64,000 bases of DNA from Rhizobium leguminosarum bv. trifolii WSM2297 (GCF_000271845.1 NZ_JH719395.1:2573624-2637623), one strand, 5' to 3'. Positions 8,833 to 18,245 are shown, counted from the first letter of the stretch. Notes: generated by a model not told the origin, from the letters alone. Numbers and translations are program-made.

Positions 8833-9615
8833 ATGCAAGCACCCTCCGTCGTATCCGCCAAGGATCTCTGTCTCACCTACCAGGCGAATGATGGCCCGGT
8901 GCGGGCTCTCAGCGATGTCAATCTCGATGTCCGCAAGGGCGATTTCGTCTCTTTCATCGGCCCGTCGGGCTGCGGCAAGACGACCTTTCTGCGCGTCATC
9001 GCCGATCTCGAAAAGAGCACCTCGGGCGAAATCTCGATCAACGGTATGACGCCGGAGCAGGCCCGCAAGGCCCGTGCCTACGGTTATGTCTTCCAGGCGC
9101 CGGCGCTCTATCCGTGGCGCACCATCGAAAACAATATCGCCCTGCCGCTGGAGATCATGGGCTATTCCAGCGCCGACCGGACGAGGCGCATCGCCGAAGC
9201 GCTCGATCTCGTCAGCCTTTCCGGCTTCGAGAAGAAGTTCCCCTGGCAGCTTTCCGGCGGCATGCAGCAGCGCGCCTCGATCGCCCGCGCACTCGCCTTC
9301 GACGCCGACCTGCTGCTGATGGACGAGCCCTTCGGTGCGCTTGATGAAATCGTCCGCGACCATCTGAACGAAGAGCTGCTGAAGCTCTGGGCCCGCACCA
9401 ACAAGACGATCTGCTTCGTCACCCATTCCATCCCCGAGGCGGTCTATCTCTCGACCAAGATCGTGGTGATGTCGCCGCGCCCGGGCCGCGTGACCGACGT
9501 GATCGACTCGCCCCTACCGGCCGAACGCCCGCTCGACATCCGCGACACCCCGGAATTCCTGGAAATAGCCCATCGCGTCCGCGAGGGGCTGAGGGGGCAT
9601 GGTCATGAGGTTTAG
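8833..9615 (+). CDS. ABC transporter ATP-binding protein (NitT/TauT-like), putative pyrimidine importer
   Basis: 260 residues with Walker A GPSGCGKTT (about 43-51), signature LSGGMQQR and Walker B LLLMDEPFGALD, followed by the H-loop histidine in FVTHSIPEAV. The sequence is of the nitrate/taurine/thiamine-precursor importer group. The matching two permeases and binding protein lie downstream, but the operon is interrupted by an inverted repeat and a DUF559 gene (9633-10168). ATG 8833 is chosen; a TTG three bases earlier is also open. The substrate is inferred to be a pyrimidine or a catabolic intermediate from the neighbouring hyd and rutR genes. Confidence 0.88.
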   Translation: MQAPSVVSAKDLCLTYQANDGPVRALSDVNLDVRKGDFVSFIGPSGCGKTTFLRVIADLEKSTSGEISINGMTPEQARKARAYGYVFQAPALYPWRTIENNIALPLEIMGYSSADRTRRIAEALDLVSLSGFEKKFPWQLSGGMQQRASIARALAFDADLLLMDEPFGALDEIVRDHLNEELLKLWARTNKTICFVTHSIPEAVYLSTKIVVMSPRPGRVTDVIDSPLPAERPLDIRDTPEFLEIAHRVREGLRGHGHEV

Positions 9616-9632
9616 GCGCGTACCGTTTTGCA

Positions 9633-9785
9633 AAACCCCTCCCCAACCCCTCCCCACAAGGGGGAGGGACTTTAGCGCCGAGTCTGTGGAGGACCTCTGC
9701 GCTCATTCGCAGCGTCTGATAGAAAATTCGGCGAGCGCCACGGGCTTGCCCCTCCCCCTTGTGGGGAGGGGTTGGGGAGGGGTTT
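9633..9785. repeat. Element with perfect 36-bp terminal inverted repeats
   Basis: The left arm is 9633-9668 and the right arm 9750-9785; they are exact reverse complements, rich in CCCCTCCCC. The 81-bp centre shows no coding potential. The element begins 17 bp after the ATPase stop. The right arm ends 2 bp before the DUF559 start, and its GGGGAGGGG (9774-9782) provides that gene's Shine-Dalgarno sequence at 5-nt spacing. It looks like a non-autonomous palindromic element; no transposase is nearby. Confidence 0.85.
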
Positions 9786-9787
9786 AG

Positions 9788-10168
9788 ATGCCACATTCCA
9801 ACATCACCCCCAAAACTCGCGACACGGCAAAACGCCTTCGTCGCGAACTGACAAAAGCCGAGGCCGCCATGTGGGATATGCTTCGCGATCTCAGGCCCTA
9901 TGGCGCCAGATTCAGGCGAGAGACGCCGATCGGTCCCTATATTGCCGACTTCGCCTGGCTGTCAGCGCGGCTCATTGTTGAAGTCGACGGCGACAGTCAT
10001 GAGACGGTCGGAGGCCGCGGTCACGATCTTGTCAGAGATGCATTCCTGCGCAATGAAGGCTTCAAGGTGCTTCGCTTCGACAACGCCCAGGTGCTGGACG
10101 GTCCCGACTATGTGTTTCTGACGATCGAGAAGCATGCCGCTCCATTTTTGAAGGAGCGCGTTGCATGA
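9788..10168 (+). CDS. DUF559 endonuclease-like protein inserted in the ABC operon
   Basis: 126 residues, about the usual length for the DUF559 family, which has a restriction-endonuclease-like (Vsr-like, PD-(D/E)xK) fold. Visible features are the N-terminal LRRELTKAEAAMWDMLRDLR helix region, the FRRETPIGPYIADFAW strand and the EVDGDSH core with acidic catalytic candidates, then RDAFLRNEGFKVLRF. It separates the ATPase from its permease and its TGA overlaps the permease ATG (10165-10168), so it is translationally coupled to an unrelated importer. Its ribosome binding site lies in the adjacent inverted repeat. A role in transport is unlikely; a hitchhiking nuclease is more plausible. Its substrate and activity are unknown. 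Confidence 0.85.
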   Translation: MPHSNITPKTRDTAKRLRRELTKAEAAMWDMLRDLRPYGARFRRETPIGPYIADFAWLSARLIVEVDGDSHETVGGRGHDLVRDAFLRNEGFKVLRFDNAQVLDGPDYVFLTIEKHAAPFLKERVA

Positions 10169-11094
10169 AACCCGATACCCTCAAAAACAAGATCGTCCCC
10201 GTCACCACCATCCTGCTTGCCCTCATCGCCATCTGGTATGTCGCCGCCGTGCTGATGAACGCGCCCTTCCAGCGTGACATGGACAGCCGCGCCGGCGCCG
10301 CGCCGACGACCTTCGAATTCATCGGCAAGACGCTGGCGCAACCGAAGCCGATTCTGCCGGCGCCGCATCAGGTGGCGCAGAACGTCTACGAGAACACCGT
10401 GCTGCGCAGCCTTACGAGCAATCGCAGCCTCGTCTATCACAGCTGGGTGACGCTCTCCTCCACCCTGCTCGGCTTCGGCTTCGGCATGCTGCTCGGCATC
10501 CTTCTTGCTGTGCTGATCGTCCACAACCGCGCCATGGACCGCTCGCTGATGCCCTGGCTGGTGGCGAGCCAGACCATACCGATCCTCGCCATCGCGCCGA
10601 TGATCGTCATCATCTCCTACAATGTGCTGACCGGCGACAATGCGATTGCGCATCTGCTGAACCTCGATTCCGATGCTTCCCGGCTCGTCTCCAAGGCGCT
10701 GATCTCCACCTACCTCTCCTTCTTCCCCGTTGCCGTCGGCATGGTGAAGGGATTGCGTTCGCCTGAGATCATGCATCTCGACCTGATGCGCACCTACAAT
10801 GCCAGCCCGACGCAGACTTTCTGGAAGCTGCGCGTTCCGGCCTCGATCCCCTTCCTCTTCACCTCGATGAAAGTCGCGATTGCCGCAAGCCTCGTCGGCG
10901 CCATCGTCGGCGAGTTGCCGACGGGCGCCGTTGCCGGCATCGGCTCGAAGCTGCTTGCCGGCTCCTATTACAGCCAGACCATCGATATCTGGGCAGCCCT
11001 TGTCGCCGGATCGCTGCTGGCGGGCATCCTGGTTGCGATCGTCGGCATTGCCGCGAAGATCGTCGACCGCGCCATGGGCGGGAGGCCGGCATGA
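10165..11094 (+). CDS. ABC transporter permease 1 (NitT/TauT-like)
   Basis: 309 residues with a leading transmembrane helix (about 10-30), a periplasmic stretch of about 60 residues and then the binding-protein-dependent transport permease domain with five or so hydrophobic segments. The EAA-like coupling loop is visible as RSPEIMHLDLMRTYNASPTQTFWKLRVPASIPFLF (pieces: RSPEIMHLDLMRTYNAS and FWKLRVPASIPFLF). It pairs with the next permease, whose gene overlaps by 4 bp, and with the ATPase at 8833. The heteromeric arrangement of two related permeases is seen in other pyrimidine-linked transporters. Substrate is inferred only from context. Confidence 0.87.
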   Translation: MKPDTLKNKIVPVTTILLALIAIWYVAAVLMNAPFQRDMDSRAGAAPTTFEFIGKTLAQPKPILPAPHQVAQNVYENTVLRSLTSNRSLVYHSWVTLSSTLLGFGFGMLLGILLAVLIVHNRAMDRSLMPWLVASQTIPILAIAPMIVIISYNVLTGDNAIAHLLNLDSDASRLVSKALISTYLSFFPVAVGMVKGLRSPEIMHLDLMRTYNASPTQTFWKLRVPASIPFLFTSMKVAIAASLVGAIVGELPTGAVAGIGSKLLAGSYYSQTIDIWAALVAGSLLAGILVAIVGIAAKIVDRAMGGRPA

Positions 11095-12218
11095 GACATC
11101 TGACCTTTTCCTGGCAGGGCCTGACCGCCCTCCTCCTCTGCCTGGCGGCGCTGATCAGCCTGCCGCTGCTGGCCGAGGGTGCTGGGCGGCCGCTCACCGA
11201 CGGCACGACGAGCCTCGTCTTCATCATCGTCATCGCCGCCGCCCTGCTGTCTTTCGCGCCGCAGCCGCCGGCCTACCGCGCCACCGTGCTGTTCATCGGC
11301 GCGCATGGCGCCGCCTGGATGCTGCTTTCCGCTCTCTCCGGCAATGAGGGCATGGCGACACGGGCTTTCTTCCTGCTGCTCCTTGCCTGCTGGCTGCTGG
11401 CCTGGCGATGCGTCACGGAGCTCTCGAAACTGCAGCCCGTGACCACCTTCGGCAAATCGACACTCCAGCTGCTGATCCCGGCAATCTTCGGCGCCTGGAT
11501 CCTCATCCTCTGGGAAGCGGTCACGCGCGGCGCCGGCATCCCGTTCATCATTCTACCGCCGCCGAGCGCCATCGGCACCCGCATCATGGCCTCCCTGCCG
11601 ATCCTCGGTGCTGATGTCAGGCAGACGATCTTCAAGGCGGTGCTGATCGGTTACATCGTCGGCTGCCTCAGCGGCTTTGCTGTCGCGGTGCTGGCCGACC
11701 GCGTCGTCTTCCTGCGCCGCGGGCTGCTGCCGATCGGCAACATGGTGTCGGCCTTGCCGATCATCGGTGTCGCCCCGGTCATGGTCATGTGGTTCGGCTT
11801 CGACTGGCCGTCGAAGGCGGCCGTCGTCATCATCATGACCTTCTTCCCGATGCTGGTGAACACCGTCGCTGGCCTTGCCGCCTCCGGCAGCATGGAGCGC
11901 GACCTGATGCGCACCTATGCCTCGAGCGACTGGCAGACGCTGCTCAAGCTCAAGCTTCCGGCAGCCATGCCGTTCATCTTCAACGCACTGAAGATCAACT
12001 CGACGCTGGCGCTGATTGGTGCCATCGTTGCCGAATTCTTCGGAACGCCGATCGTCGGCATGGGCTTCCGTATCTCCACCGAGATCGGCCGCATGAATGT
12101 CGACATGGTCTGGGCGGAAATCGCCGTCGCGGCGCTGGCCGGCTCGATTTTTTATGGCATCATCGCCCTGACCGAACGGGCGGTGACGTTCTGGCATCCG
12201 TCTATCCGTGGTGGCTAG
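11091..12218 (+). CDS. ABC transporter permease 2 (NitT/TauT-like)
   Basis: 375 residues, longer than permease 1 because about 110 N-terminal residues form additional hydrophobic helices before the transport domain. The coupling loop reads GSMERDLMRTYASSDWQTLLKLKLPAAMPFIF (pieces: GSMERDLMRTYASS and LLKLKLPAAMPFIF), closely parallel to permease 1, so the two genes probably arose by duplication. ATG 11091 overlaps the upstream stop (ATGA). The binding protein follows after 58 bp. Inner-membrane location is certain from hydrophobicity; the solute is not. Confidence 0.87.
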   Translation: MRHLTFSWQGLTALLLCLAALISLPLLAEGAGRPLTDGTTSLVFIIVIAAALLSFAPQPPAYRATVLFIGAHGAAWMLLSALSGNEGMATRAFFLLLLACWLLAWRCVTELSKLQPVTTFGKSTLQLLIPAIFGAWILILWEAVTRGAGIPFIILPPPSAIGTRIMASLPILGADVRQTIFKAVLIGYIVGCLSGFAVAVLADRVVFLRRGLLPIGNMVSALPIIGVAPVMVMWFGFDWPSKAAVVIIMTFFPMLVNTVAGLAASGSMERDLMRTYASSDWQTLLKLKLPAAMPFIFNALKINSTLALIGAIVAEFFGTPIVGMGFRISTEIGRMNVDMVWAEIAVAALAGSIFYGIIALTERAVTFWHPSIRGG

Positions 12219-12276
12219 GCGCGCACGGGATTCGAAAATGAGCCCGGGCATAACTTCAGAGGGTAAGGATAAGAAA

Positions 12277-13248
12277 ATGAGAAAGTTGATGGTTGCAATG
12301 ATGGCAAGCGCGATGTCGCTTGCAGCAGCCCATGCGATGGCCGCCAACAAGGTCGTGCTGCAACTGAAATGGGTCACGCAGGGCCAGTTCGGCGGTTATT
12401 ACGTCGCCAAGGACAAGGGTTTCTACAAGGAAGAAGGCCTCGACGTCGACATCAAGCCGGGCGGCCCTGATATCGCCCCCGAGCAGGTGATCGCCGGCGG
12501 CGGCGCCGATGTCATCGTCGACTGGATGGGCGGCGCGCTGGTTGCCCGCGAAAAGGGCGTTCCGCTCGTCAACATCGCCCAGCCCTACCAGAAGTCGGGC
12601 CTGGAAATGATTTGCCGCAAGGATGGCCCGGTCAAGACCGAAGCCGACTTCAAGGGCCACACGCTCGGCGTCTGGTTCTTCGGCAACGAATATCCTTTCT
12701 TTGCCTGGATGAACAAGCTGGGGCTGTCTACCGAGGGCGGCGCGAACGGCGTCACCGTGCTGAAGCAGAGCTTCGACGTGCAGCCGCTCGTTCAGAAGCA
12801 GGCCGACTGCATCTCGGTGATGACCTATAATGAATACTGGCAGGCGATCGATGCCGGCTTCAAGCCGGAAGAACTGACGGTCTTCAACTACACCGAGATG
12901 GGCAATGACCTTCTCGAAGACGGCCTCTATGCGATGCAAGACAAGCTGAAGGATCCGGCCTTCAAGGAGAAGATGGTCAAGTTCGTCCGCGCTTCGATGA
13001 AGGGCTGGAAATATGCGACCGAAAACCCCGACGAAGCCGCCGAGATCGTCATGGACAATGGCGGCCAGGACGAGAACCACCAGAAGCGGATGATGGGCGA
13101 AGTCGCAAAGCTGGTCGGCGACGGTTCCGGCAAGCTGGACGAAGCGCTCTATGCCCGCACGGCAAAGGCGCTGCTCGACCAAAAGATCATCAGCAAGGAG
13201 CCCTCGGGCGCCTGGACGCACGAGATTACCGACGCCGCTTCCAAGTAA
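12277..13248 (+). CDS. Periplasmic binding protein (NMT1/THI5-like) of the putative pyrimidine importer
   Basis: 323 residues. The signal peptide is MRKLMVAMMASAMSLAAAHAMA, with an AxA-type cleavage site near residue 22-24. The mature protein has the NMT1/THI5 fold signature VVLQLKWVTQGQFGGYYVAKD followed by KGFYKEEGLDV, as in binding proteins for thiamine-precursor pyrimidines, riboflavin and nucleobases. The ATG at 12277 has a GAGGGTAAGGA upstream; a longer frame from 12208 would spoil the signal peptide. The NMT1 fold commonly binds pyrimidine-like rings, which agrees with the neighbouring uracil catabolism genes; N-formyl-aminopyrimidine or taurine-type ligands are alternatives. Confidence 0.87.
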   Translation: MRKLMVAMMASAMSLAAAHAMAANKVVLQLKWVTQGQFGGYYVAKDKGFYKEEGLDVDIKPGGPDIAPEQVIAGGGADVIVDWMGGALVAREKGVPLVNIAQPYQKSGLEMICRKDGPVKTEADFKGHTLGVWFFGNEYPFFAWMNKLGLSTEGGANGVTVLKQSFDVQPLVQKQADCISVMTYNEYWQAIDAGFKPEELTVFNYTEMGNDLLEDGLYAMQDKLKDPAFKEKMVKFVRASMKGWKYATENPDEAAEIVMDNGGQDENHQKRMMGEVAKLVGDGSGKLDEALYARTAKALLDQKIISKEPSGAWTHEITDAASK

Positions 13249-13646
13249 TCGCGGTAAACATTGCAAAGCGAAACGCGCGGGTGGTCTCGCGCGTTTCGTC
13301 TTTTTCTTGACTGGATGAAAAAAACGCCTTGCAGCTGTCGCATTTGTCGGGCGTCAAGCGTCATAGGGGAAGACACAGGATCAATCATCGTCATGTTCAC
13401 ATAACCCTCTGGTGATTGATTCAGGTTCCGATGGTAATTATTGTCGGCTCATGGGGAATTGTTTTCTGCCGGGCTTGCATATCGAGCAAATCGATACCAA
13501 TTAGAAGCCGATTTGCCGGCGAGGGACGAAGGCGGCAATGATGTGTGGATACCCCTGAGAATGCAGGAAAGGCAGTGGCCTGGTCGCGAGCTGAGTGGCA
13601 GACGCGCGAGTTCGGCTAAGCTTGTTACAAGATTGGACGAAAACGC
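13249..13646. other. Intergenic region before the RND operon
   Basis: About 400 bp. It holds the terminator above and presumably the RND promoter. I see no credible gene: the small open frames lack ribosome binding sites and family resemblance. No regulator gene of the usual TetR or MarR kind is next to the pump. Confidence 0.6.
13269..13308 (+). terminator. Intrinsic terminator after the importer operon
   Basis: An 11-bp perfect stem (13269-13279 with 13288-13298, CGAAACGCGCG) and 8-nt loop, followed by TCTTTTTCTT. It sits 20 bp after the binding-protein stop. Confidence 0.85.
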
Positions 13647-14837
13647 ATGGCACGCAAGCCGATTGGAATTCTAGGCGCCGCTACCCTTTTTGCAGCAGCT
13701 CTCGCCGCATCCACCGCATTTTCGCAGGAAAAGCCGGTTGAAAAGCCGCAACAGAATCTGCCGGCGATCGTCGTCACCAAGGCTGTGAATCGGACGCTCG
13801 TCGACCGTGTCATCGGCACGGGAACGATAAAGCCTGTCGAGGAAGTCTATATTCAGCCGCAGGTCGAGGGCCTTTCGATCCGCACGCTGAAGGCCGATGT
13901 CGGCGACAAGGTTCAGGCGGAAAGCACCCTTGCGACGCTCAACGATGACGCACTGGTGCTGGAGAAGAGCCAGATGATGGCGACGAAAGCCAAGGGCGAG
14001 GCAAGCCTCGCCCAGCTGCGCGCCCAACTCATCGAAGCGCAGGCCAATGCCGAACAGGCTAGGCAGCAGCAGGCCCGCTCCCAGGAAATGGGCAAGAAGG
14101 GCACGGTGTCCACCGCCCAGGTCGAACAGGCCGATGCCACCGCCGCCGCTGCTAACGCCCGCGTCGTTTCCGCCGAACAGGCGATCGAGGTCGCCGAAGC
14201 CGATCTCAAGGTCTTCGACAGCCAGATCGCCGATGCGGATCTGAAGCTGGCGCGTACCGATGTGAAGACCCCGGTCGCCGGCACGATCTCGGCAAAGAAC
14301 GCCAAGGTCGGCGCCATTGCCGCCGGCAACGGCGATCCGCTCTTTACCCTGATCCGCGACGGAGACGTCGAGCTTGTCGCCGAGGTCGCCGAAAGCGATA
14401 TCGTCAAGGTCATGGCTGGCCAGAAGGCGGCGATTTCGCTCTCCGGCAGCCGCGACAAACTTTCCGGCGCGGTACGCCTGGTGTCGCCGACCGTCGATCC
14501 CACCACTCGCCTCGGTCTCGTCCATATTTCCATCGACGATGACAGCAAGGCGCGTTCGGGCATGTATGGCAGCGCCGAGATCATCGTCCGCGAGACCGAG
14601 GGCGTATCGCTTCCTCTGACCGCCGTGCTCACCGGCAACGAAGGCTCGTCGGCCCGCAAGGTTGAGGGTGGCGTGGTGAAATTCGCCAAGGTCGAGACCG
14701 GCATCCAGGACGGTGCCTATGTCGAGATCGTCAATGGATTGAAGACCGGCGACGAGGTCGTGGCCAAGGCGGGCGCGTATGTCCGTGACGGCGACCACAT
14801 CACTCCGGTGCGTGAACAGCCCCCGGCTTCCAACTAA
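13647..14837 (+). CDS. RND efflux periplasmic adaptor (membrane fusion protein)
   Basis: 396 residues with a signal peptide ending near ASTAFSQ (about 27), a barrel-sandwich (lipoyl-like) motif VEEVYIQPQVEGLSI followed by a long coiled-coil hairpin (about 110-210, alanine/glutamine rich: QARQQQARSQEMGKKG), then a return strand ARTDVKTPVAGTISAKN and a beta-barrel domain. These are the features of AcrA/MexA-type adaptors that link an inner-membrane RND pump to an outer-membrane channel. The pump gene follows 12 bp downstream. No lipobox cysteine is seen at the signal peptide end, so the protein is probably not lipidated. No outer-membrane factor gene is present here. Substrate unknown. Confidence 0.92.
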   Translation: MARKPIGILGAATLFAAALAASTAFSQEKPVEKPQQNLPAIVVTKAVNRTLVDRVIGTGTIKPVEEVYIQPQVEGLSIRTLKADVGDKVQAESTLATLNDDALVLEKSQMMATKAKGEASLAQLRAQLIEAQANAEQARQQQARSQEMGKKGTVSTAQVEQADATAAAANARVVSAEQAIEVAEADLKVFDSQIADADLKLARTDVKTPVAGTISAKNAKVGAIAAGNGDPLFTLIRDGDVELVAEVAESDIVKVMAGQKAAISLSGSRDKLSGAVRLVSPTVDPTTRLGLVHISIDDDSKARSGMYGSAEIIVRETEGVSLPLTAVLTGNEGSSARKVEGGVVKFAKVETGIQDGAYVEIVNGLKTGDEVVAKAGAYVRDGDHITPVREQPPASN

Positions 14838-14849
14838 AGAGACCATCCG

Positions 14850-17800
14850 ATGAATTTTTCAGCCTGGTCCATTCGAAATCCCATCGCGCCGCTCCTGGCC
14901 TTCTGCCTGCTGGTGTTCATCGGCATGCAGTCTTTCAATAAGCTGCCGATCACGCGCTTCCCGAACATCGACGTGCCGCTCGTTTCGATCAGTGTGACGC
15001 AGAGCGGTGCTTCGCCGGCCGAACTCGAAATGCAGGTGACCAAGGAGATCGAAGACGCGATCGCCTCGATCACCGGCATCGACGAAATCCAGTCGACCGT
15101 GACCGATGGCAGCTCGCAGACCAACGTCATGTTCCGGATGGAAGTGCCGACCGAACAGGCTGTGCAGGATGTCAAGGATGCGATCGATCGCATCCGCAGC
15201 GATCTGCCGGCAACTGCCGAAGCACCGATCGTTACCAAGGTCGACGTCGAAGGCCAGGCGATCCAGACTTTCGCCGTTTCCTCGCCAGACATGTCGCTGG
15301 AAGAGCTCTCCTGGTTCGTCGACGACACCGTCAAGCGTGCATTGCAGGGCCAGGCCGGTATCGGCCGCGTCGACCGTTACGGCGGCGCAGAGCGTGAAGT
15401 GCGTATCGAACTCACCCCCGGCAAACTCGATGCCTACGGCATCACTGCCGCAAGCGTGAACCAGCAGCTGCGCGGCACCAACATCGACCTCGGCTCCGGC
15501 CGCGGCCAGGTAGCCGGCAGCGAACAGGCGATCCGTGTTCTGGGCGACGCCCGCAATGTCGCCGAACTCGCCGACACCACGATCGCGCTGCCGAACGGCC
15601 GCTTCGTCAAGCTGTCCGATCTCGGTGTCATCAAGGACACCTATGAGGAGCCGAAATCCTTCTCGCGCTTCGACGCCACGCCGGTTGTCACTTTCGGCGT
15701 CTTCCGCTCAAAGGGCGCCAGCGAAGTCAGCGTCGCCGAAACCGTGGCTCAGAGCCTCGACAAAGTCCGGACTGAAAACCCGAACGTGAAGATCGAACTG
15801 ATCGACGATTCGGTTTATTTCACCTACGGCAACTACGAAGCCGCCATCCATACGCTGCTCGAAGGCGCGTTGCTCGCCGTCATCGTCGTCTTCCTGTTCC
15901 TGAGGAATTGGCGTGCGACGCTGATTTCGGCAATCGCCCTTCCGCTGTCCGCGATCCCGACCTTCTGGATCATGGACATGATGGGCTTCTCGCTGAACCT
16001 CGTCAGCTTCCTTGCCTTGACGCTCGCGACCGGCATCCTCGTCGACGATGCGATCGTCGAAATCGAAAACATCGCCCGTCACATCAAGATGGGCAAGACA
16101 CCTTATCGGGCGGCGATCGAGGCGGCTGATGAAATCGGCCTTGCCGTCATCGCCACCACCTTCACCATTATCGCCGTCTTCGTGCCGGTATCTTTCATGC
16201 CGGGCATTCCCGGCCAGTACTTCATTCAGTTCGGCCTGACCGTCGCCTTCTCGGTCTTCTTCTCGCTGATGGTCGCGCGCCTCATCACCCCGATGATGGC
16301 CGCCTATCTCATGCGTGCAGAAGACGGCGTCGACGATCATCACGACAATGATAGCCTGCTGATGCGTGGATACACACGCCTCATCCGCGGCACCACCGGC
16401 CGCTGGTACACGCGTTATGCGACTCTGCTTGTCGCGTTCGGCTTCCTGGCCGGCTCCATCATGCTGCTGATGCAGGTTCCGGGCAGCTTCCTGCCGCCCG
16501 AAGACGCTTCGCGCATCGTGCTCTCCGTCGAACTGCCGCCCAATGCACGGCTTGACGATACCGAAAAGACGACGGATGCAATCTATGACAGGGTCAAGGA
16601 TATCAACGGCGTCGAGAGCGTCTTCGTGCTCGGCGGCGCATCGCCGAAGGGCGATCTCGAATTGCGCCGTGCGACCATCACGCTGGCGCTCCACAAGCTC
16701 GACCAATCGCTGATCAAGAAGATGGTCAACGACGGGCTCGGCCGCATCCCGGTCATCGGTCCGATGCTGCCGAAGGTGGAAGTCCACGGCCGTGAACGTC
16801 CGCAATGGGATATCGAAAAGGAAGTCTTCGCCAAGCTGCGCGACATTCCCGACGTCCATATCCTGAAGCTCAACGACCGCGGCGAACGCGACCTCGCCTT
16901 CAACTTCCTCTCCAAGAACGAGAAGGACCTGAACGACGCCGTCGGCATTCTGGAATCCAAGCTCCGCGCCGATCCGTTGCTGGCAAATGTCAGCGCCGAT
17001 GGCGCCCTGCCCCGTCCGGAGCTGCAGGTCTATCCGCGCAAGGACGAGGCCGCACGCCTCGGCATCACGCCGCAGCAGATCTCCGAAACGATCCGTGTCG
17101 CCACCATCGGCGATGTCGATGCTGCCCTTGCGAAGATCTCGCTCGACGACCGCCAGATCCCGATCCGGGTCCAGGCGGCGGTCGACATGCGCCGGGATCT
17201 TTCAGCCATCCGCGCACTGAAGATCCAGACCGCCAGCGGTGGCACCGTTCCGCTCGCAAGCGTCGCCAACATCGACTATTCGGAAGGCGTAAGTTCGATC
17301 AAGCGCAACAACCGTTACCGAGTCGTCTCGATCGGCTCCGACCTGCCGCAGGGCGTGGCGCTCGACACGGCTTCGGCCCGCTTCCGCGAGATCGTCAAGG
17401 AGGCCAACATTCCGGCCTCGGTGCACCTTGCCGAAAGCGGCGACACCAAGGTGCAGAGCGAGATGCAGCAGAGCTTCGTCAACGCCATGCTGATGGGCCT
17501 CTTGCTGGTGCTGACGGTTCTGATCCTGCTCTTCAAGGACGTGATCCAGCCTTTCACTATCCTGTTCTCGCTGCCGCTCGCCATCGGCGGTGTTGCCGCA
17601 GCTCTGATCATCACCAGCAATCCGCTGTCGATGCCTGTCATGATCGGCATCCTGATGCTGATGGGTGTCGTCACCAAGAACGCGATCCTGCTTGTCGACT
17701 TCGCGATCGAGATGCGTCATCAGGGCATGGCCCGTGTCGAAGCCATGGTCGAAGCCGGCCGCAAGCGCGCCCGGCCGATCATCATGACCTCGATCGCCAT

Positions 17801-18176
17801 GTCGGCGGGTATGCTGCCATCGGCGCTCGGCGTCGGCGAAGGCGGCTCGTTCCGCGCGCCGATGGCGATCGCGGTGATCGGCGGCATCATCGTCTCGACG
17901 GTGCTCTCGCTCGTCGTTGTGCCCTCCTTCTTCCTGATCATGGACGATCTGTCCCGCCTGCTCGGCTGGATGTTCGGTCGCCTTGTCGGCCGGAAGGATC
18001 AGGAGGAGCTACCGCTGTCGCGCGAGGATCTCACCCGCGTCACCCGCGAGAACCGCAGCGATATCGACTCGCTGGAGGAGCGGCTGACCGCGATCGAAAA
18101 GCCGGAAGACAAACGCAAGAAGACCAACGGCAACGACACCAACGTGCTCCGCCTGCCGCCCTTCGCAGCGGAATAA
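14850..18176 (+). CDS. RND efflux transporter, HAE1 family
   Basis: 1108 residues with the standard RND architecture: N-terminal helix (IRNPIAPLLAFCLLVFIGM), large periplasmic loop, helices 2-6, second large periplasmic loop, and helices 8-12. The N-terminal pattern FPNIDVPLVSISVTQSGASPAELE is typical of the family, as is GILVDDAIVEIENI in helix 4, where the aspartates form the proton relay. The C-terminal tail (about 1050-1108) is charged with a coiled-coil tendency (DIDSLEERLTAIEKPEDKRKK). It works with the adaptor gene 12 bp upstream. The class exports hydrophobic or amphiphilic compounds; the substrate cannot be read from sequence. Confidence 0.93.
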   Translation: MNFSAWSIRNPIAPLLAFCLLVFIGMQSFNKLPITRFPNIDVPLVSISVTQSGASPAELEMQVTKEIEDAIASITGIDEIQSTVTDGSSQTNVMFRMEVPTEQAVQDVKDAIDRIRSDLPATAEAPIVTKVDVEGQAIQTFAVSSPDMSLEELSWFVDDTVKRALQGQAGIGRVDRYGGAEREVRIELTPGKLDAYGITAASVNQQLRGTNIDLGSGRGQVAGSEQAIRVLGDARNVAELADTTIALPNGRFVKLSDLGVIKDTYEEPKSFSRFDATPVVTFGVFRSKGASEVSVAETVAQSLDKVRTENPNVKIELIDDSVYFTYGNYEAAIHTLLEGALLAVIVVFLFLRNWRATLISAIALPLSAIPTFWIMDMMGFSLNLVSFLALTLATGILVDDAIVEIENIARHIKMGKTPYRAAIEAADEIGLAVIATTFTIIAVFVPVSFMPGIPGQYFIQFGLTVAFSVFFSLMVARLITPMMAAYLMRAEDGVDDHHDNDSLLMRGYTRLIRGTTGRWYTRYATLLVAFGFLAGSIMLLMQVPGSFLPPEDASRIVLSVELPPNARLDDTEKTTDAIYDRVKDINGVESVFVLGGASPKGDLELRRATITLALHKLDQSLIKKMVNDGLGRIPVIGPMLPKVEVHGRERPQWDIEKEVFAKLRDIPDVHILKLNDRGERDLAFNFLSKNEKDLNDAVGILESKLRADPLLANVSADGALPRPELQVYPRKDEAARLGITPQQISETIRVATIGDVDAALAKISLDDRQIPIRVQAAVDMRRDLSAIRALKIQTASGGTVPLASVANIDYSEGVSSIKRNNRYRVVSIGSDLPQGVALDTASARFREIVKEANIPASVHLAESGDTKVQSEMQQSFVNAMLMGLLLVLTVLILLFKDVIQPFTILFSLPLAIGGVAAALIITSNPLSMPVMIGILMLMGVVTKNAILLVDFAIEMRHQGMARVEAMVEAGRKRARPIIMTSIAMSAGMLPSALGVGEGGSFRAPMAIAVIGGIIVSTVLSLVVVPSFFLIMDDLSRLLGWMFGRLVGRKDQEELPLSREDLTRVTRENRSDIDSLEERLTAIEKPEDKRKKTNGNDTNVLRLPPFAAE

Positions 18177-18193
18177 GCACAGCCCAGGAAACA

Positions 18194-18230
18194 AAACGGG
18201 CCGGGAGCGATCCCGGCCCGTTTCGTTTTG
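18194..18230 (+). terminator. Intrinsic terminator after the RND operon
   Basis: A 13-bp perfect GC-rich stem (18194-18206 with 18211-18223) and a GCGA tetraloop, followed by CGTTTTG. It begins 17 bp after the RND stop codon. Confidence 0.9.
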
Positions 18231-18245
18231 CCGCCGCTTTTGCAT

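Noticed and set aside
9788..10168. DUF559 gene as a transposase of the adjacent repeat
   Set aside because: The fold is nuclease-like rather than a known transposase, and no target-site duplication could be recognised; kept as an association only.
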